Source of the DNA: CF-161 sp035263645
GTDB lineage: Bacteria; Chloroflexota; Dormibacteria; Dormibacterales; Dormibacteraceae
Length of the DNA: 11,988 bases
Direction: 5' to 3'
Assembly: GCA_035263645.1 (NCBI GenBank)
Contig: DATFRD010000176.1
Span: forward strand, 1 to 11,988
Position numbers and translations under genes: made by a program. Below the pieces are notes generated by a model. It was not told the DNA's origin, did not search any database, and was given only the letters and a program-made list of their open reading frames with translations. Positions 11,265 to 11,988 of the stretch are shown here, one piece after another. The first letter of the stretch is position 1, and every line of letters begins with the position of its first letter.

Positions 11265-11988
11265 ATGAGCGTGCGGTACCGGACCGGATCGGTTCACGAG
11301 GCCCGTGAGGCGTGGCGGCGCGACTACGCGGCGGGGGGCGTGAGAGACGACGGGATCGAGACCTCCACGATCTCCGGCCTGGAACTGGAGCCACTCTACA
11401 CGTCCGAGGACGTGGCCGGGCACCAGGAGGAGATGCCGGGCCAGTACCCGTACACCCGGGGTATCCACGCCGGCGGCTACCGGGGCCGGCTCTGGACCAT
11501 GCGCCAGTTCTCCGGCTTCGCCACTGCCGAGGAGACGAACCGCCGCTACAAGTACCTCCTGGCCAACGGCCAGACCGGCCTCTCGGTGGCCTTCGACATG
11601 CCGACGCTGATGGGCCAGGACTCCGACGCGCCCACCAGCCGCGGCGAGGTCGGCCACTGCGGCGTGGCGATCGACTCCCTCGCCGACATGGAGATGCTGT
11701 TCGACGGCATCCCGCTGGGCCGGGTGTCCACGTCGATGACGATCAACTCGCCCGCGGCCATCTTGCTCTGCATGTACCTGGCCGTCGCCGACCGGCAGGG
11801 CGTGCCGTTCGACCGGGTCGACGGCACGCTGCAGAACGACATCCTGAAGGAGTTCATCGCCCAGAAGGAGTACATCTTCCCGCCCGAGCCCTCGATGCGG
11901 CTGGTGGTCGACTCGATCGAGTGCTGCACCGCCGAGGTGCCCCGCTGGAACACCGTCTCCATCTCGGGCTACCACATCCGCGAGGCCG
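11265..11988 (+). CDS. icmA: B12-dependent acyl-CoA mutase large subunit, isobutyryl-CoA mutase-like (partial)
   Basis: The first 241 residues of a coenzyme-B12 acyl-CoA mutase run off the right edge. The TIM-barrel substrate domain shows YPYTRGIHAGGYRGRLWTMR (61-80), GQTGLSVAFDMPT (102-114), TSMTINSPAAILL (156-168), LQNDILKEFIAQKEYIFPPE (189-208) and WNTVSISGYHIRE (228-240). In methylmalonyl-CoA mutase two residues contact the substrate carboxylate: Tyr89 in RQYAGF and Arg207 in KEFMVR (P. shermanii numbering). Here they are Phe82 (RQFSGF) and Gln200 (KEFIAQ), the pair known for isobutyryl-CoA mutase, which interconverts isobutyryl- and butyryl-CoA. 2-Hydroxyisobutyryl-CoA mutase has Ile at the first site, so it fits less well. 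GQDSD at 117-121 replaces the common GYDSD. A B12-binding domain or a separate small subunit must lie beyond the window. The gene symbol is provisional. Confidence 0.85.
   Translation, partial: MSVRYRTGSVHEAREAWRRDYAAGGVRDDGIETSTISGLELEPLYTSEDVAGHQEEMPGQYPYTRGIHAGGYRGRLWTMRQFSGFATAEETNRRYKYLLANGQTGLSVAFDMPTLMGQDSDAPTSRGEVGHCGVAIDSLADMEMLFDGIPLGRVSTSMTINSPAAILLCMYLAVADRQGVPFDRVDGTLQNDILKEFIAQKEYIFPPEPSMRLVVDSIECCTAEVPRWNTVSISGYHIREA

Noticed and set aside
10283..11988. An IcmF-type fusion of GTPase and mutase
   Set aside because: A TAA stop at 11252-11254 separates the two, and each has its own start.
11265..11988. 2-Hydroxyisobutyryl-CoA mutase
   Set aside because: That enzyme has Ile at the first specificity position; here it is Phe. 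The rest of the gene would be needed for certainty.
1..11988. tRNA, rRNA, riboswitch (including cobalamin type before the mutase genes), CRISPR, IS or att sites
   Set aside because: No tRNA-like cloverleaf, no conserved rRNA stretch, no regular spacer array and no transposase were seen. The 62-base gap before meaB is too short for a cobalamin riboswitch.

Overview
This is a gene-dense, very GC-rich stretch of bacterial chromosome. It carries central and acyl-CoA metabolism genes plus a few envelope genes. I see no rRNA, tRNA, CRISPR array, insertion sequence or phage gene. The lineage fits a high-GC Terrabacteria-type organism such as Actinomycetota, Candidatus Dormibacterota or a Chloroflexota relative. 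The reasons are a LytR-CpsA-Psr protein with a LytR_C tail, DUF4190, DUF4013 and DUF2752 membrane proteins, several acyl-CoA dehydrogenases, a B12 mutase with its MeaB chaperone, a hopanoid-associated glycosyltransferase, and start codons lying just behind -10 hexamers. The phylum cannot be settled from the window.

Layout, left to right. (1) 1-195: the C-terminal end of an HpnB-like glycosyltransferase. (2) 293-2286: sucC and sucD, the two subunits of succinyl-CoA synthetase, overlapping by one base. (3) 2338-2929: a 47-residue single-span membrane protein with a clear ribosome binding site, then a DUF2752 membrane protein four bases later. (4) 2999-7186: three acyl-CoA dehydrogenase genes on the + strand (called ACD1, ACD2 and ACD3 here). 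They are interrupted by one short unrecognised gene on the - strand at 4452-4874, which diverges from the second dehydrogenase. (5) 7263-8618: a DUF4013 membrane protein and a DUF4190 protein with an extreme polyproline N-terminus, forming a pair. (6) 8724-10220: an LCP-LytR_C cell-wall ligase. (7) 10283-11988: a MeaB/ArgK GTPase and the first 241 codons of a coenzyme-B12 acyl-CoA mutase that runs off the window.

The metabolic genes suggest one theme. The dehydrogenases oxidise acyl-CoA esters, the B12 mutase with MeaB rearranges a branched or short acyl-CoA, and SucCD converts succinyl-CoA to succinate with nucleotide triphosphate formation. The mutase carries Phe and Gln at the two positions where methylmalonyl-CoA mutases have Tyr and Arg, so isobutyryl-CoA/butyryl-CoA mutase is the better call. 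The second dehydrogenase keeps its catalytic Glu but lacks two FAD-binding motifs.

The most striking pattern is regulatory. Seven gene starts (2999, 4902, 6050, 7263, 8724, 10283, 11265) lie 7-9 bases behind a -10-like hexamer and have no Shine-Dalgarno sequence, as expected for leaderless mRNAs. Two genes inside apparent operons (2338 and 7941) have purine-rich ribosome binding sites instead. In two cases the -10 hexamer CATAAT contains the TAA stop codon of the gene upstream. At 4887-4893 two divergent -10 hexamers share the same seven base pairs. I see no clearly new system; these architectural features and the two unusual enzymes are what deserve a second look.
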